Shown piece after piece: positions 1-7,898 of a stretch of DNA of 64,000 nt. How positions within the stretch are numbered: position 1 is the first letter of the stretch; each line of letters opens with the position of its first letter. The stretch comes from CAXMMR01 sp965198995 (lineage in GTDB: Bacteria > Pseudomonadota > Alphaproteobacteria > Acetobacterales > Acetobacteraceae): positions 1,798,001-1,862,000 of the forward strand of contig CBDAQG010000002.1 in NCBI GenBank assembly GCA_965198995.1. The letters are read 5' to 3'. Position numbers and translations under genes: made by a program. The notes beneath the pieces were generated by a model. The model was not told the origin of the DNA and made no database searches. It was given only the letters and a program-made list of their open reading frames with translations.

Positions 1-844
1 ACAGGTGCACCGTCCGCTCCAGCAGGCGTGCCAGCTCGCCACGCGCCTTGGCGCCGATCGACTTCACCTTGGTGCCGCCCTGGCCGATCAGGATCGCCTT
101 CTGCCCGGCGCGGGCGACGTAGATCGTGACCTCGATCCGCACCGAGCCGTCCGGCTTCTCCTGGAAGCTCTCGGTCTCGACCGTGGTGCCGTACGGCACC
201 TCCTCATGCGTCTGCAGGAAGATCTGCTCGCGCACCAGCTCGGCGGCGAGCAGCCGGTCCGGCAGGTCGGTCAGCTCCTCCTCGGGGTAGAGGTGCGGGC
301 CCTCGGGCAGCATGTGCTGCAGGCCGCCGAGCAGCACGTCGAGCCCCTCGCCGGTGCTGGCGGAGACGAAGAACGTCTCCTCGAACACGCCGAGCTGGCC
401 GAGCTCGTGCGCCAACGGCAGCAGCGACCGGGGCTCGACCGTGTCCACCTTGTTGAGCACCAGCCAGCAACGGCGCTTGCTCTTGGCAAGCGTGGCGACC
501 AGACCGCGCACCCCCTCGCCTGCGCCGGTGCGGCTGTCGACCAGCGCCAGCGTGAGGTCGGCATCCTGCGCCCCGGTCCAGGCGGCGGCGACCATCGCGC
601 GGTCCAGCTTGCGCTTCGGCGCGAAGATGCCGGGCGTGTCGACGAGCAGGATCTGCGTCCGGCCGCGCATGACGATGCCGAGCACGCGAAAGCGGGTGGT
701 CTGCGCCTTGGGGCTGACGATCGAGAGCTTGGCGCCGGTCAGCCGGTTGAGCAGCGTCGACTTGCCGGCGTTCGGCGCGCCGACGATGGCGACGAAGCCG
801 CAGCGCGTCGGGTCGTCAGCGCCGGCCGGCGACGGGCCGCTCAC
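1..844 (-). CDS. era: GTPase Era (C-terminus beyond window edge)
   Basis: Era is a membrane-associated GTPase that binds the 3' end of 16S rRNA through a C-terminal KH domain and helps mature the 30S subunit. About 281 residues are present. The P-loop GAPNAGKST lies near residues 22-30, the G3 motif DTPG near 69-72, and the G4 motif NKVD near 123-126. A KH-type GxGG segment (IGQGGTKVKSIG) lies close to the window edge, so only the last residues are missing. The proposed start is GTG at 844, which overlaps the rnc stop as GTGA and implies translational coupling with rnc. The identification is firm. Confidence 0.96.
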   Translation of the reverse strand, partial: MSGPSPAGADDPTRCGFVAIVGAPNAGKSTLLNRLTGAKLSIVSPKAQTTRFRVLGIVMRGRTQILLVDTPGIFAPKRKLDRAMVAAAWTGAQDADLTLALVDSRTGAGEGVRGLVATLAKSKRRCWLVLNKVDTVEPRSLLPLAHELGQLGVFEETFFVSASTGEGLDVLLGGLQHMLPEGPHLYPEEELTDLPDRLLAAELVREQIFLQTHEEVPYGTTVETESFQEKPDGSVRIEVTIYVARAGQKAILIGQGGTKVKSIGAKARGELARLLERTVHL

Positions 845-1536
845 GCGAGCCGCTGCAGCAGCGCCGCCGCGGCGTCACGCTCGGCGATGCGCTTGCTGCC
901 CGCCTCGCCGCGCCCGACCTGGCCGCAGGCGGCCACCGTGATGACGAACACCGGCGCGTGCGACGGCCCCTCGCGCGAGCTGACCTGATACTCCGGCAGC
1001 GCCAGGCCGCGGCCGAGCAGCCACTCCTGCAGCGCCGTCTTCGGGTCCTTCGGCGGCAGCAACTGGCCGACCATCGCCGCCTGCCAGTGCCGGCGGACGA
1101 ACTCGCGCGCCGGCGCCAGGCCGCCATCCAGATAGAGTGCGCCGATCACCGCCTCCATCGCGTCCGCCAGCACGGTGGCGAGCTTGCCGACGCCGGCGCG
1201 GGCCTCGTTCGGCGCCACCGCCAGCACGGCGGGCAACCCGGCGTCGATGGCGATCGCGGCCAGCACCTCGCGCGAGACCAGCCGGGCATGGCGCGGGCCA
1301 AGCTCGCCCTCCTGCTCGTCGGGGAAGCGCTCGGCCAGCCACTCGGCGACGATGAGGCCAAGCACGCGGTCGCCGACGAACTCCAGCCGCTCGTTCGAGC
1401 CGGCGCCGCGCCGGGAACCGGCACGACGCGGCTTGGGGCCGAGCGAGGCGCCCTGATGCGCCGCAGAGCGATGGGTCAGCGCCTCAGCCAGCAGCTCGGG
1501 CTGCTGGAAGACGTGGCCGGTGTCGAAGTCGGTCAA
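841..1536 (-). CDS. rnc: Ribonuclease III
   Basis: RNase III cleaves double-stranded RNA in rRNA maturation and mRNA turnover. The protein has 231 residues. The signature NERLEFVGD gives catalytic Glu52 and Asp56, and LADAMEAVIGALYLDGG gives Asp125 and Glu128. A double-stranded RNA-binding domain fills roughly residues 155-230. A basic insert of about 16 residues (around 30-48, rich in Gly, Arg and Pro) precedes the signature and is longer than in many homologues. The gene lies between lepB and era, the standard proteobacterial order, and its stop overlaps the era start by GTGA. Confidence 0.97.
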   Translation of the reverse strand: MTDFDTGHVFQQPELLAEALTHRSAAHQGASLGPKPRRAGSRRGAGSNERLEFVGDRVLGLIVAEWLAERFPDEQEGELGPRHARLVSREVLAAIAIDAGLPAVLAVAPNEARAGVGKLATVLADAMEAVIGALYLDGGLAPAREFVRRHWQAAMVGQLLPPKDPKTALQEWLLGRGLALPEYQVSSREGPSHAPVFVITVAACGQVGRGEAGSKRIAERDAAAALLQRLA

Positions 1537-1590
1537 GGCAAGCGCTGCTTTTTGACTCGCGCCGTCGCAGGACGCAGCCCTCCAACGAGC

Positions 1591-1625
1591 AAAAGTTTTT
1601 TGGTTCTTTTTTTCAAAAAAGAACC
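1591..1625. repeat. A/T-rich hairpin repeat, single copy (family B)
   Basis: A perfect stem of GGTTC plus a T-run pairs with an A-run plus GAACC, next to an AAAAGTTTTTT arm. It lies 7 bases beyond the lepB stop, and on the lepB transcript it forms a stable A/U-rich stem. The same unit recurs at 24001-24035, 24087-24122, 31523-31558 and 31588-31622. It is probably a terminator or 3' stabiliser between lepB and rnc; the function is inferred from position and symmetry. Confidence 0.8.
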
Positions 1626-1631
1626 TCTTCC

Positions 1632-2420
1632 TTAAGTAATGCCGTGCAGCAAACGATCCCAGCGGATCTCGAGCGGCCAGTACCAGAACTCCCAGACCGG
1701 ATGATCACCGCCGATCGAGAAGAAGATGAACTGCGCCCGGCCGACCAGGTTCTCGACCGGCACGAAGCCGAGGCCGTCCGGGCCCTGGAAGCGGCTGTCG
1801 GCGCTGTCGTCGCGATCATCGCCCATCATGAACAGGTAGCCGGCCGGCACCACGTATTCGGGCGTGTTGTTCTGCGGCGCCCCGCCCTCGACGTCGATCT
1901 GCATGATCGGGTGCTTCGGCCCGTTCGGCAGCGCCTCCAGGTAGCGCTCGCCGGCCAGCACCTGGCCGCGCTCGTCGGTCTGCTCGTAATGGCCCTTGTC
2001 GGTGCGCGGCACCTCGGTGCCGTTGATATAGAGGCGGCCCGCGGTCACCTGGATGCGGTCGCCCGGCAGCCCGATCACGCGCTTCACGTAGTCGATCGTC
2101 GTGTCATGGGTGAAGCGGAAGACGGCCACGTCGCCGCGGTTCGGCAGCGAGCCGAAGAGGCGGCCGGAGAACAGGTCGGGGGCGAACGGGATCGAGTATT
2201 TCGAGTATCCGTAGCTGTACTTGCTGACGAACAGGTAGTCGCCGACCAGCAGCGTCGGGATCATCGAGCCGGAGGGGATGTTGAACGGCTCGAAGGCGAT
2301 CGTGCGGATGCCGACGGCGATCAGCCCGGCGTAGAGGATGGTCTTGACGTTGTCGAACAGGCCGGCCTGGCGCACGGCGGGCTTGGTCGACCGGGCGGAT
2401 TTTTTGGTCGAGACGGCCAT
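1632..2420 (-). CDS. lepB: Signal peptidase I
   Basis: Type I signal peptidase removes signal peptides from proteins exported by Sec or Tat. I start at ATG 2420 (262 residues), not at the upstream end of the open frame, because the extra frame lies inside the neighbouring phosphodiesterase gene. A Lys-rich N-terminus precedes one membrane segment (about 25-45). The catalytic Ser52 is in IPSGSM and the general base Lys113 is in DYVKRVIGLPGD. The C-terminal box MGDDRDDSADSR matches family box E. It sits upstream of rnc-era as in most proteobacteria, and a hairpin repeat follows its stop. Confidence 0.96.
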   Translation of the reverse strand: MAVSTKKSARSTKPAVRQAGLFDNVKTILYAGLIAVGIRTIAFEPFNIPSGSMIPTLLVGDYLFVSKYSYGYSKYSIPFAPDLFSGRLFGSLPNRGDVAVFRFTHDTTIDYVKRVIGLPGDRIQVTAGRLYINGTEVPRTDKGHYEQTDERGQVLAGERYLEALPNGPKHPIMQIDVEGGAPQNNTPEYVVPAGYLFMMGDDRDDSADSRFQGPDGLGFVPVENLVGRAQFIFFSIGGDHPVWEFWYWPLEIRWDRLLHGIT

Positions 2421-2470
2421 CGGGCGGGGTTCCTGCGGAGGCGGGATCAAGCCGACCACACCCGGCGAAG

Positions 2471-3214
2471 TCAAGGCGAGGCCGGATCGGGCGGACGCTC
2501 GTAGATGACGTTGAAGCCGTGGCCGGCGCAGAACGCCCGCTCCGCCTCGGTCCTGACCGTCCAGGCGAGGGTGCAGCGCGACAGGCGCTTGACGTAGGTC
2601 GTGTAGAACGGCGTCAGCGCGGCCAGGCTGACGGCGACGAAATCCGGCCGGGTCCACGCATTGGCGAGCATCGCGTGCAGGATCGACCGCTTGATCAGGC
2701 TGAGGTCGCGCGGCTCGCCGAACCCGCCCACGAGCTGGCCACGGATCACCGTCGGCGCCCGTTCGGCGAACCGGCGCACCGAGCCTGGATTGAAGGACTG
2801 CACCGCGCACTCGCCGCGATAGCCCGCCAGCAAGCCCGCGACAGCCTCCTCAAGCGCGCCCGGCTGGCGGTCATTCTTCAGCTCGATCAGCAGCGGCACC
2901 TGCCCGCCCACCTGCTCGAGCGTCTCGGTCAGGGTCGGGATCGTCGCCGTGGCGCCGAACAGCGGCAGCCGCCGCAAGGTGCTGACTGCGGTCGCGGCAA
3001 CCGAGCCTTCGACCCCGCAGACGCGGCGCAGGTCGTCGTCATGCAGCACCACGGGCACCCCATCCGAGCTCAGCCGGACGTCGAGCTCGATCGGCACCCC
3101 GGCCTGCAGGCAGGCGGCGAAGGCTGGGCGCGAGTTTTCTGGCACCCCGCCCGCGTTGTCGTGCAGACCGCGATGCGCTACCGGCCTGTCGCGTAGCCAG
3201 GACGCCGCTCTCAC
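2471..3214 (-). CDS. Glycerophosphodiester phosphodiesterase family protein
   Basis: A 247-residue protein with the GDPD TIM-barrel motifs: HRG at 14-16, PENS at 25-28, Glu43 and Asp45 in ELDV, and His58 in LHDD. These are the metal and acid/base residues of enzymes that hydrolyse glycerophosphodiesters to glycerol-3-phosphate and an alcohol. There is no signal peptide, so a cytoplasmic UgpQ-like role is likely, but the substrate cannot be read from sequence. The start is GTG at 3214 with a weak ribosome site. It is inserted between acpS and lepB, which is not the usual occupant of that place. Confidence 0.88.
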   Translation of the reverse strand: MRAASWLRDRPVAHRGLHDNAGGVPENSRPAFAACLQAGVPIELDVRLSSDGVPVVLHDDDLRRVCGVEGSVAATAVSTLRRLPLFGATATIPTLTETLEQVGGQVPLLIELKNDRQPGALEEAVAGLLAGYRGECAVQSFNPGSVRRFAERAPTVIRGQLVGGFGEPRDLSLIKRSILHAMLANAWTRPDFVAVSLAALTPFYTTYVKRLSRCTLAWTVRTEAERAFCAGHGFNVIYERPPDPASP

Positions 3215-3230
3215 GACGGGAGCCTAAGAA

Positions 3231-3270
3231 CGCCACGCTCGCGCGTGGCGGGTCCAGGGCAGCGCCCTGG
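3231..3270. repeat. Two short tandem hairpins, fragment of the composite repeat
   Basis: Stem GCCACGC/GCGTGGC (3232-3249) is followed by stem CCAGGGC/GCCCTGG (3254-3270). The second matches the terminal module of composite repeat family A. It fills the gap between acpS (stop at 3277) and the phosphodiesterase gene, both on the minus strand, so on that strand it could act as a 3' hairpin for acpS. Confidence 0.6.
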
Positions 3271-3276
3271 CCGTTC

Positions 3277-3684
3277 TCAGGCCGGCACCTCTGCCGAAAT
3301 GATCACCATCGCGTAGGCATACGGCACCTCGTCCGTAAGCGTCAGCGCAACACGGGCGATGCGGCCCGGCGGCGTGATCGCCAAGAGGCGCGCGGCCGCG
3401 CCGCCGGACAGCCGCAGGGTCGGCGCGCCGCTGGGCAGGTTCACCACCCCCATGTCGGAGTGGAACACGCCCTGCGAAAAGCCGGTGCCGAGCGCCTTGG
3501 CGCAGGCCTCCTTGGCGGCGAAGCGTTTGCCCAGCGTGCCCGCACGCAGCGACTCCGTGCGCCGCAGCGCCCGGCCGCGCTCGACCTCGGTGAAGACGCG
3601 CGCGAGGAAGCGCTCGCCATGCCGATCCAGCACCCGCTGCACCCGGCGGATGTCGCACAGGTCCGATCCCAGCCCGATGATCAT
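3277..3684 (-). CDS. acpS: Holo-[acyl-carrier-protein] synthase
   Basis: AcpS transfers 4'-phosphopantetheine from CoA to apo-acyl carrier protein. The 135-residue length fits the group I phosphopantetheinyl transferases. The N-terminus MIIGLGSDLCDI carries the metal-binding Asp8, and RFAAKEACAKALGTG carries Glu59 and the CoA-binding segment. In alphaproteobacteria acpS commonly sits between rel (or pdxJ) and lepB; here pdxJ is absent and an SRPBCC gene is inserted on its rel side. Confidence 0.95.
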   Translation of the reverse strand: MIIGLGSDLCDIRRVQRVLDRHGERFLARVFTEVERGRALRRTESLRAGTLGKRFAAKEACAKALGTGFSQGVFHSDMGVVNLPSGAPTLRLSGGAAARLLAITPPGRIARVALTLTDEVPYAYAMVIISAEVPA

Positions 3685-3768
3685 GCTGCCTCTCTGACCG
3701 GCCCGCAGAACTGTCCGGCCGGCGCGACGTTCGCAGCGCGCTGTCGCTTAGCCAAGGGGGATCGAACC

Positions 3769-4221
3769 ATGCCGGACTACACTGATCAAATCGACGTCGC
3801 AGCGCCCGCCGACGCCGTCTTCGCCTTCATCTCGGACGTGGCGAACCTGCCGAAATACCTGCCGACCGTGCATGGCGCCCACAGCCACGGCTCGGACCGT
3901 GTGGAGGTCGACGGCGAGGCGAACGGCCACCAATACGCCTCCACCGGCTGGTTCAAGGCGGACCCGCAGGCCAAGCTGATGAGCTGGGGCTCGGACGGGC
4001 AGAACGACTACGCCGGCAAGATGACCGTGACCGGTGACGGCTCCGCCTCGACGGTGGCCTGCACGCTGCGCTTCACGCCGACCGACGAGGTGCGGGAGTC
4101 GATGGACGAGCATCAGGGCGGTCCGGGCAACGCGATGACGGACGGCCTGCGCGCCTCGCTCCAGAGCATCAAGCAGCTGTGCGAGGGCACCGGCGGCAAG
4201 GTCTCAAGCACCGCGGAGTAG
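3769..4221 (+). CDS. SRPBCC (START-like) family protein
   Basis: A 150-residue protein starting at ATG 3769, eight bases after a strong AAGGGGG ribosome site. It opens with YTDQIDVAAPADAVFAFISDVANLPKYLP, the usual first strand and helices of the SRPBCC / polyketide-cyclase fold, a hydrophobic ligand-binding cavity. There is no signal peptide or membrane segment. The ligand is unknown. It is the only plus-strand gene within the minus-strand rel-acpS-lepB-rnc-era block, so it is an insertion relative to the usual order and is probably transcribed separately. Confidence 0.85.
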   Translation: MPDYTDQIDVAAPADAVFAFISDVANLPKYLPTVHGAHSHGSDRVEVDGEANGHQYASTGWFKADPQAKLMSWGSDGQNDYAGKMTVTGDGSASTVACTLRFTPTDEVRESMDEHQGGPGNAMTDGLRASLQSIKQLCEGTGGKVSSTAE

Positions 4222-4280
4222 CCGTCCCGACGCCGGTCGCCGCACGTCACGGTGACCGGTCGGGGGGGACGTCGCGTCTG

Positions 4281-6647
4281 CTACGCCCTCGATCGCTCGA
4301 CCTGGGTGACGCCGTTCGCGACCCGCAGGCCGGCGATAACGTGCGACAGGTGGCGCAGGTCACGCACCTCCACGTCGATCAGCACCTCCATAAAGTCCTG
4401 CTGGCGGTTCAGGATCTTGAGGTTGCTCACCGTGCCCTCGTGCTTGGCCACCGCATTGACCACGGTCGACAGCAATCCCGGGTCGTTGCCGGCGATCACC
4501 GAGACGCGCCCGATATGCGACGAGCCGGTCGGCTTGCTCGCCTGCGCGTAGTTCCAATCGATGTCGATGAAGCGCTCCGGCGTCGCGGCGAAGCTCTCCA
4601 GCGTCTGGCAGTCGCGGTTGTGCACCGTCACCCCCTTGCCGGTAGTGACGATGCCGACGATGCGGTCGCCGGGCAGCGGGTGGCAGCAGCCGGCAAAGCT
4701 CGTGCTCATGCCGGGGATCAGGCCGGTGATCGCATGCTCGCGCTCCGGCGCCGGCGGCCGGGCGGCGCGCCCCAGCATGCCGGTGACCACGCGCGGCACC
4801 CGCGGCGCCTCCTGCAGCTCCGGATAGAGCGCTTGGATCACCTCTTTGGCGCCCAGCGAGCCGGCGCCGACGGCGACGTAGAGGTCGTCCCGCGTCGCCA
4901 CCTTGAGCGACTTCACCGCGCCCTCGCGCAGCGCCGCCTCGAGCACCTTTTCGGTGCCATCAAGCCCGGCCTGGCGGAACGCCTTGGCGAGCAGCGCCCG
5001 CCCGGCATCCAGCGTCGCCTGGCGCTGCTGCTGGGCGACGTAGCGGCGGATGCGCGCCCGCGCCTTACCGGTGACGACGAAGCGCTCCCAGGCCGGCGAG
5101 GGCGTGCCGCCGCGCGCCGTCATGATCTCCACCTGGTCGCCGTTGGCGAGCGCCTGGCGCAGCGGGATCAGCCGGCCGTTCACGCGGGCGCCGACACAGG
5201 TGTCGCCGACCTGGGAGTGCACAGCGTAGGCGAAGTCCACCGGCGTCGCGCCGACCGGCAGCTCGATCAGCTGGCCCTTCGGCGTGAAGCAGAACACCCG
5301 GTCGGTGTAGAGCTCGAGCTTGGTATTCTCGAGGAAGTCGTCCGCGGCGACCGAGTTCTCCAGGATCTCGAGCAGGTCCTGCACCCAGCGGAAGCGCTCG
5401 CGCCCGCCTGCTTTGGCGCCCGCCCCGGCATCAGGGCCGCCCAGCGCGCGCAGTTCCGCCTCCTCGCCGGTCTTGTAGCCCCAATGCGCCGCCACCCCGG
5501 CCTCGGCGACGGCGTGCATCTCGGCGGTGCGGATCTGCACCTCGATCTTCTGGTTGCGCGGGTGGCGCAGGGTGACGCCGGTGTGGATCGACTGGTAGCC
5601 GTTGGCCTTCGGCGTCGAGATGTAGTCCTTGAAGCGGCCGGCGATCACCGGGTAGGCGGAGTGCACCGCGCCCAGCGCCGCGTAGCAGGCCTCGCGGTCC
5701 GGCACGACGACGCGGAAGGCCATGATGTCGGAGAGCTGCTCGAAGGCGACGTTGCGGCGCTGCATCTTCTCCCAGATCGAGAACGGCGACTTCTCCCGCC
5801 CGGTGACCTCGGTCACCGCGACGCCGGAGTCGCGACAGACCCGGATCAGCTCGGCCGCGACCTCGTCGATCACGTCGGCACCCTGGCCGCGCAGGTAGTT
5901 CAGCCGCGCCTGGATGGTGGAGTTCGCCTCCGGCTCCAGCTCGGCGAAGGCGCGGGACTGCAACTCGGTCTTGATGCGGTCCATGCCGATGCGCTCGGCG
6001 AGCGGCGCGTAGATGTCCATCGTCTCGCGGGCGATGCGCAGGCGGCGCTCCACCTTGGCGACGAAATGCAGGGTGCGCATGTTGTGCAGCCGGTCGGCGA
6101 GCTTGACCAGCAGCACCCGGATGTCGCGGCTGATCGCCAGCACCAGCTTGCGGAAGTTCTCCGCCTGCTTGGTGCGGTCGGATTGCAGCTCCAGCCGGGT
6201 CAGCTTGGTCACGCCGTCGACCAGCGTCGCGACCTGTTTGCCAAAGCGGCGCTCGATCTCGGCGACGGTGACCGGCGTGTCCTCGATCGTGTCGTGCAGC
6301 AGCGCGGTGACGATCGAGCTCACGTCGAGCTTGTAGCCGGCCAGGATGTCGGCGACCGCGACCGGATGGGTGATGTAGGGGTCGCCGTTCTCGCGGCGCT
6401 GCGGCCCGTGCGCCTGCATCGCCATCACGTAGGCGGCGTCGACCAGGTCGGTGTTGGCGGTCGGGTCGTAGGCGAGGATCTTCTCGGTCAGCTCAAACTG
6501 ACGGACGATCTGCGGGCGGGGCTTGCCGCCAGCCTGGGAACCCGCCGCCGGATCCTCGACGACAGGCAGCGGCGCGGCGGTGGGCGCGGCGGCTCCGAAG
6601 GCGGCCGCCGATCCCTCAGGCGAGAAGACCCGTCCGCTTGATGCCAA
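4281..6647 (-). CDS. Bifunctional (p)ppGpp synthetase/hydrolase (Rel/SpoT family)
   Basis: This 788-residue RSH enzyme makes and degrades (p)ppGpp, the stringent-response alarmone. The hydrolase domain keeps its HD site (His80, His94, LLHDTIEDT with His118-Asp119). The synthetase domain has RFKDYISTPKANGYQSIHT starting near 338 and EVQIRT near 369. The RFKD form is the one seen in bifunctional Rel rather than RelA. A TGS domain (about 445-505) and a C-terminal ACT domain (about 710-788) follow. The start is TTG 6647, directly after the rpoZ stop. An Ala/Pro-rich N-terminal leader of about 45 residues precedes the HD domain, so a later start cannot be excluded. Confidence 0.95.
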   Translation of the reverse strand: MASSGRVFSPEGSAAAFGAAAPTAAPLPVVEDPAAGSQAGGKPRPQIVRQFELTEKILAYDPTANTDLVDAAYVMAMQAHGPQRRENGDPYITHPVAVADILAGYKLDVSSIVTALLHDTIEDTPVTVAEIERRFGKQVATLVDGVTKLTRLELQSDRTKQAENFRKLVLAISRDIRVLLVKLADRLHNMRTLHFVAKVERRLRIARETMDIYAPLAERIGMDRIKTELQSRAFAELEPEANSTIQARLNYLRGQGADVIDEVAAELIRVCRDSGVAVTEVTGREKSPFSIWEKMQRRNVAFEQLSDIMAFRVVVPDREACYAALGAVHSAYPVIAGRFKDYISTPKANGYQSIHTGVTLRHPRNQKIEVQIRTAEMHAVAEAGVAAHWGYKTGEEAELRALGGPDAGAGAKAGGRERFRWVQDLLEILENSVAADDFLENTKLELYTDRVFCFTPKGQLIELPVGATPVDFAYAVHSQVGDTCVGARVNGRLIPLRQALANGDQVEIMTARGGTPSPAWERFVVTGKARARIRRYVAQQQRQATLDAGRALLAKAFRQAGLDGTEKVLEAALREGAVKSLKVATRDDLYVAVGAGSLGAKEVIQALYPELQEAPRVPRVVTGMLGRAARPPAPEREHAITGLIPGMSTSFAGCCHPLPGDRIVGIVTTGKGVTVHNRDCQTLESFAATPERFIDIDWNYAQASKPTGSSHIGRVSVIAGNDPGLLSTVVNAVAKHEGTVSNLKILNRQQDFMEVLIDVEVRDLRHLSHVIAGLRVANGVTQVERSRA

Positions 6648-7049
6648 TCAGCGCCTGGCCCGGCCGCCGAGCTCGGCCTCGATCGCCGCCTCGATGTCCT
6701 CCGAGGACATCTCCTCGACCGGCATGTTCGCCGTCTCCTCGTCGGCCGAGACGTCCTGCAGGCCGAAGATGTTCTGGTCGGTCGGGATGAGGTCGAGCAC
6801 CTCCTCGTCGGCCGGCTCCGGCTCGGGCGAGCGGCTCAGCGACTTGATCAGGTCCTGCTCCAGCTTGTCGAGGCCGATCGTCTGGTCGGCGATCTCGCGC
6901 AGCGCCACCACCGGGTTCTTGTCGTTGTCGCGGTCGATGGTCAGCTCCTCGCCGCGGCTGAGATTACGCGCCCGCTGGGCGGCGAGCAGAACCAGTTGGA
7001 AGCGGTTCGGGATGCGTTCGACGCAGTCCTCGACGGTAACACGCGCCAT
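6648..7049 (-). CDS. rpoZ: DNA-directed RNA polymerase subunit omega
   Basis: The omega subunit helps assemble beta' and, in many bacteria, forms part of a ppGpp site. It has 133 residues and begins MARVTVEDCVERIPNRFQLVLLAAQRAR with the typical NPVVALREI segment. The C-terminal half is an acidic tail (about 75-125), common in alphaproteobacteria. The rel start codon follows its stop immediately, so omega and the alarmone enzyme are co-transcribed. Two tandem 23-bp repeats lie in its leader. Confidence 0.95.
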   Translation of the reverse strand: MARVTVEDCVERIPNRFQLVLLAAQRARNLSRGEELTIDRDNDKNPVVALREIADQTIGLDKLEQDLIKSLSRSPEPEPADEEVLDLIPTDQNIFGLQDVSADEETANMPVEEMSSEDIEAAIEAELGGRARR

Positions 7050-7072
7050 GCGGCAGTATCCGATCGGTCATT

Positions 7073-7130
7073 GAGCGAAGGCTCACAGCAGTCATGAGCG
7101 AAGGCTCACAGCAGTCATGAGCGAACGCCT
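7073..7130. repeat. 23-bp tandem direct repeat upstream of rpoZ
   Basis: The unit GAGCGAAGGCTCACAGCAG plus TCAT occurs at 7073-7095 and 7096-7118 without change. A partial third copy begins at 7119 (GAGCGAACGCCT). It lies 24 bases upstream of the rpoZ start, within its likely leader or promoter, and downstream of folK. The GAGC...GCTC arms within each unit are self-complementary. No function is known to me. Confidence 0.75.
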
Positions 7131-7185
7131 TAGATAAGAGCAAGTCGGAGGCCAGGCAAGGCCGATGCGCCGGCTGCGCCCCGCG

Positions 7186-7623
7186 TCAACGCGCCCGCGC
7201 GCTCACCCAGTCGGGGGCGATCTCGGCGAGCGGCGCCAGCACGAAGGCGCGCAGATGGGCGCGCGGGTGCGGCAGGATCGGGTCGGGCGCATCACGCAGG
7301 CGGCCGCCCATGTCGATGATGTCGAGGTCGAGCGTGCGCGCCGCGTTCGGCGCACCGCGCACCCGCCCGAACGCCGCCTCGATCGCCTGCAGCCAGGCCA
7401 GCAGCGTCTCCGGGGCGACGTCGCCCTCCAGCAGCGCGGCCCCGTTCACGTAGTCCGGCTGGCCGGAGGGCGGCTCCGGCGCGGTGACGTGCCAGGACGA
7501 CACGGCGGCCAAAGTGAGCCCCGGCAGCCGCCGCAGGCGCTCGACCGCGCGCTCGCAGCTTTGCCGCGGCGGCTCACCGGCCGGCGAGGGCAGGTTCGCG
7601 CCGATCGCCACCAGGATCCTCAC
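7186..7623 (-). CDS. folK: 2-amino-4-hydroxy-6-hydroxymethyldihydropteridine diphosphokinase
   Basis: HPPK transfers pyrophosphate from ATP to 6-hydroxymethyl-dihydropterin in folate synthesis. I start at GTG 7623 (RILVAIGANL...; 145 residues), because HPPKs begin with this strand. The open frame extends upstream to 7737 but only through four RRLPRGAK-like octapeptides encoded by a minisatellite. Motifs present are IGANLPSPAG, PDYVNGAALL (pterin loop), and RTLDLDIIDMGG (metal-binding Asp pair) followed by LPHPRAHLRAFVLAPL. It stands upstream of rpoZ-rel as in many alphaproteobacteria. Confidence 0.93.
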   Translation of the reverse strand: MRILVAIGANLPSPAGEPPRQSCERAVERLRRLPGLTLAAVSSWHVTAPEPPSGQPDYVNGAALLEGDVAPETLLAWLQAIEAAFGRVRGAPNAARTLDLDIIDMGGRLRDAPDPILPHPRAHLRAFVLAPLAEIAPDWVSARAR

Positions 7624-7637
7624 GCGCGCGACGCCCC

Positions 7638-7733
7638 GCTTGGCGCCCCGCGGCAGCCGCCGCTTAGCGCCCCGCGGCAGCCGCCGCTTGGCGCCCCGCG
7701 GCAGCCGCCGCTTGGCGACTCGCGGCCGCCGCC
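7638..7733. repeat. 24-bp minisatellite, four copies
   Basis: Four head-to-tail copies of a 24-bp unit (start GCTTGGCGCCCCGCGGCAGC) lie at 7638-7661, 7662-7685, 7686-7709 and 7710-7733. The first three differ at one position; the fourth is degenerate. The unit length keeps the folK frame open as RRLPRGAK repeats on the minus strand. Its position is immediately upstream of the conserved folK start. It may be an upstream untranslated tract or a variable N-terminal tail. Confidence 0.85.
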
Positions 7734-7898
7734 GCAAGATCGCACCACCATGCGGCCTCGGCGAAAGGGTTTGTTAATGGCTGTGCGCTCTAATGCGGGT
7801 GTGGCAGGGCGCCGGCTGCGGTGTTGGCGCATCTTTAGCGGGCACAGGGATGTCATTGCGGCTCAAACCTTCTTGGCGCTACTGGACGGACGCTAATT

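Noticed and set aside
4179..6641. 820-codon open frame on the plus strand
   Set aside because: It is antisense to rel, has Arg/His/Asp-rich composition without any family motif, and arises from the GC-rich codon pattern of the real gene.
7638..7733. CRISPR-like array because of regular 24-bp periodicity
   Set aside because: Copies are directly adjacent with no spacers; it is a minisatellite.
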